A DNA stretch of 64,000 nt from Trachelipus rathkii (taxonomy: Eukaryota; Arthropoda; Malacostraca; Isopoda; Trachelipodidae). Of this stretch, positions 63,113 to 64,000 are shown one piece after another. The notes beneath the pieces were generated by a model, which did not search any database, was not told the origin of the DNA, and saw only the letters and a program-made list of their open reading frames with translations. The position numbers were made by a program, and so were the translations under genes. The DNA lies in NCBI GenBank assembly GCA_015478945.1, contig JABUQX010021126.1:55001-119000 (forward strand), read 5' to 3'. How positions within the stretch are numbered: the stretch's first letter is position 1; every line of letters begins with the position of its first letter.

Positions 63113-63519
63113 ATGGTGTTTGAACTACTCTAATTTAAATTTGTTATCATTGACATTACAAGCAAAATAAAGGAATTGAGTTTTCAAATAAGAATTTCAA
63201 ATTTATATAAATAAAAAAGTAAGACAAAAGTAATCCATTAAAAAAGAAAATAGAGCCTATTACTGAAAAAAAGAAAAGAAAAAAAGTATTGTCTCAAAAG
63301 AAAAAGAAAGAGAAGAATGGACTCTTTTCGAATTTTCTCCCCAGCTGAATTTCAATCATGTGCTCATAGTGTCACGACATGCATGTAAAATATAAGATTT
63401 TTGACGTCGCATTGTTCGTGGAGAAAAAAATTATGAAATTTACTAAAGTTCGACACGTTTGAATATCTTTTTCCAAGTTTCGAAATTTTTAAACCTTTTT
63501 TTAAAAAAGATATTAACTT
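63113..63519. other. A-rich unassigned DNA
   Basis: Contains an A-rich patch (AAAGAAAAG words, 63240-63312) and otherwise mixed AT-rich sequence. No gene. Confidence 0.45.
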
Positions 63520-63788
63520 ATTGATTATATTATTATTTAATTATTTTATTAATTATTATTATTATATTATTATTATTATTTTAATATTATTATTATTATT
63601 TTTATTATTATTAATTTTTTTTTTATTTATTAATGTCCTTAATTATATTATTATGATATTGATTATATTTATTATCATTCTTATTATTATTATTATTATT
63701 ATTATTTATTATTATTATATTATTATTTTATTATTATTATTTATTATTTTATTATTATTATTATTTATTATATTATTATTATATTTTA

Positions 63789-63820
<32 letters not shown>
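63520..63820. repeat. ATT/TTA trinucleotide microsatellite
   Basis: About 300 bases of (TTA)n with single-base slips. A 99-codon plus frame through it, all Ile, Leu and Tyr, is the repeat translated and not a gene. Confidence 0.95.
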
Positions 63821-64000
63821 GGATATAACTTATACGATATATTATATTTCGAAGTCATGAGACCATTACCTCATTCCTCCTATACCAATACTTCAGCTCC
63901 AGTCTTCAGAACACTTTTATCTCCGTTGGTGATTAATGACTTTAAAAAAGTATATTCTAGAAGAATTAATAGACAATATTTAATAGACATTTAGCGTGAT
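63821..64000. other. Unassigned window end
   Basis: AT-rich unique sequence running off the window; nothing recognisable. Confidence 0.5.

Noticed and set aside
63521..63820. 99-codon plus-strand frame
   Set aside because: It is the translated (TTA)n microsatellite.
1..64000. tRNA, rRNA, CRISPR or bacterial operon signals
   Set aside because: Looked for T-arm GTTCGA contexts, regular spaced repeats and closely packed genes; none had a supporting structure.

Overview
This window looks like animal (metazoan) nuclear DNA. The evidence is a decayed CR1-type LINE retrotransposon, a second LINE reverse-transcriptase fragment and a probable hAT transposon end, set in very AT-rich, microsatellite-dense DNA with no bacterial-style gene packing. 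An arthropod, perhaps a decapod crustacean, is my best guess. That guess rests only on the mix of repeats; no host gene identifies the species.

Layout. Bases 1-6480 are AT-rich with a TA-rich satellite near 3 kb and a patch of CCGACTT-like motifs near 4.0-4.6 kb. From about 6.48 to 10.4 kb the top strand is strongly depleted in C. From 10.5 to 14.75 kb lies the CR1-like LINE on the minus strand: ORF1 with an SGNH-esterase-like domain, then ORF2 with endonuclease and reverse transcriptase, all broken by stops and frameshifts. It abuts a probable hAT end (14.8-15.53 kb, minus strand). A separate LINE reverse-transcriptase fragment, also minus strand, lies near 16.0-16.3 kb. From 17 to 33 kb there is unassigned AT-rich DNA with TA tracts, an AAT microsatellite and a 39-bp exact duplication. 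From 33 to 36.7 kb the top strand is T/G-rich. It flips abruptly at about 36.7 kb into a C/T-rich zone whose core (38.55-42.6 kb) is almost free of G. A GC-rich island at 38.15-38.54 kb and a smaller one at 43.25-43.5 kb stand out. A seven-copy degenerate minisatellite lies at 47.48-47.94 kb. From 48.5 to 54.5 kb the DNA is dominated by AT low complexity. From 58.4 to 62 kb the strand bias alternates again. The right edge is a cluster of TA, GA, GGAT and ATT microsatellites.

I see no convincing host protein-coding gene, tRNA, rRNA or CRISPR array. The longer open frames at 6.5-10.4 kb (minus) and 38.8-41.5 kb (plus) are best explained by composition: a G-poor reading strand rarely makes TAG or TGA. 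The most unusual feature is the pair of roughly 4-kb strand-asymmetric blocks in opposite orientation. I cannot tell from sequence alone whether this is biology (degenerate satellites, strand-biased mutation) or uncorrected long-read assembly. I found no new multi-gene system.
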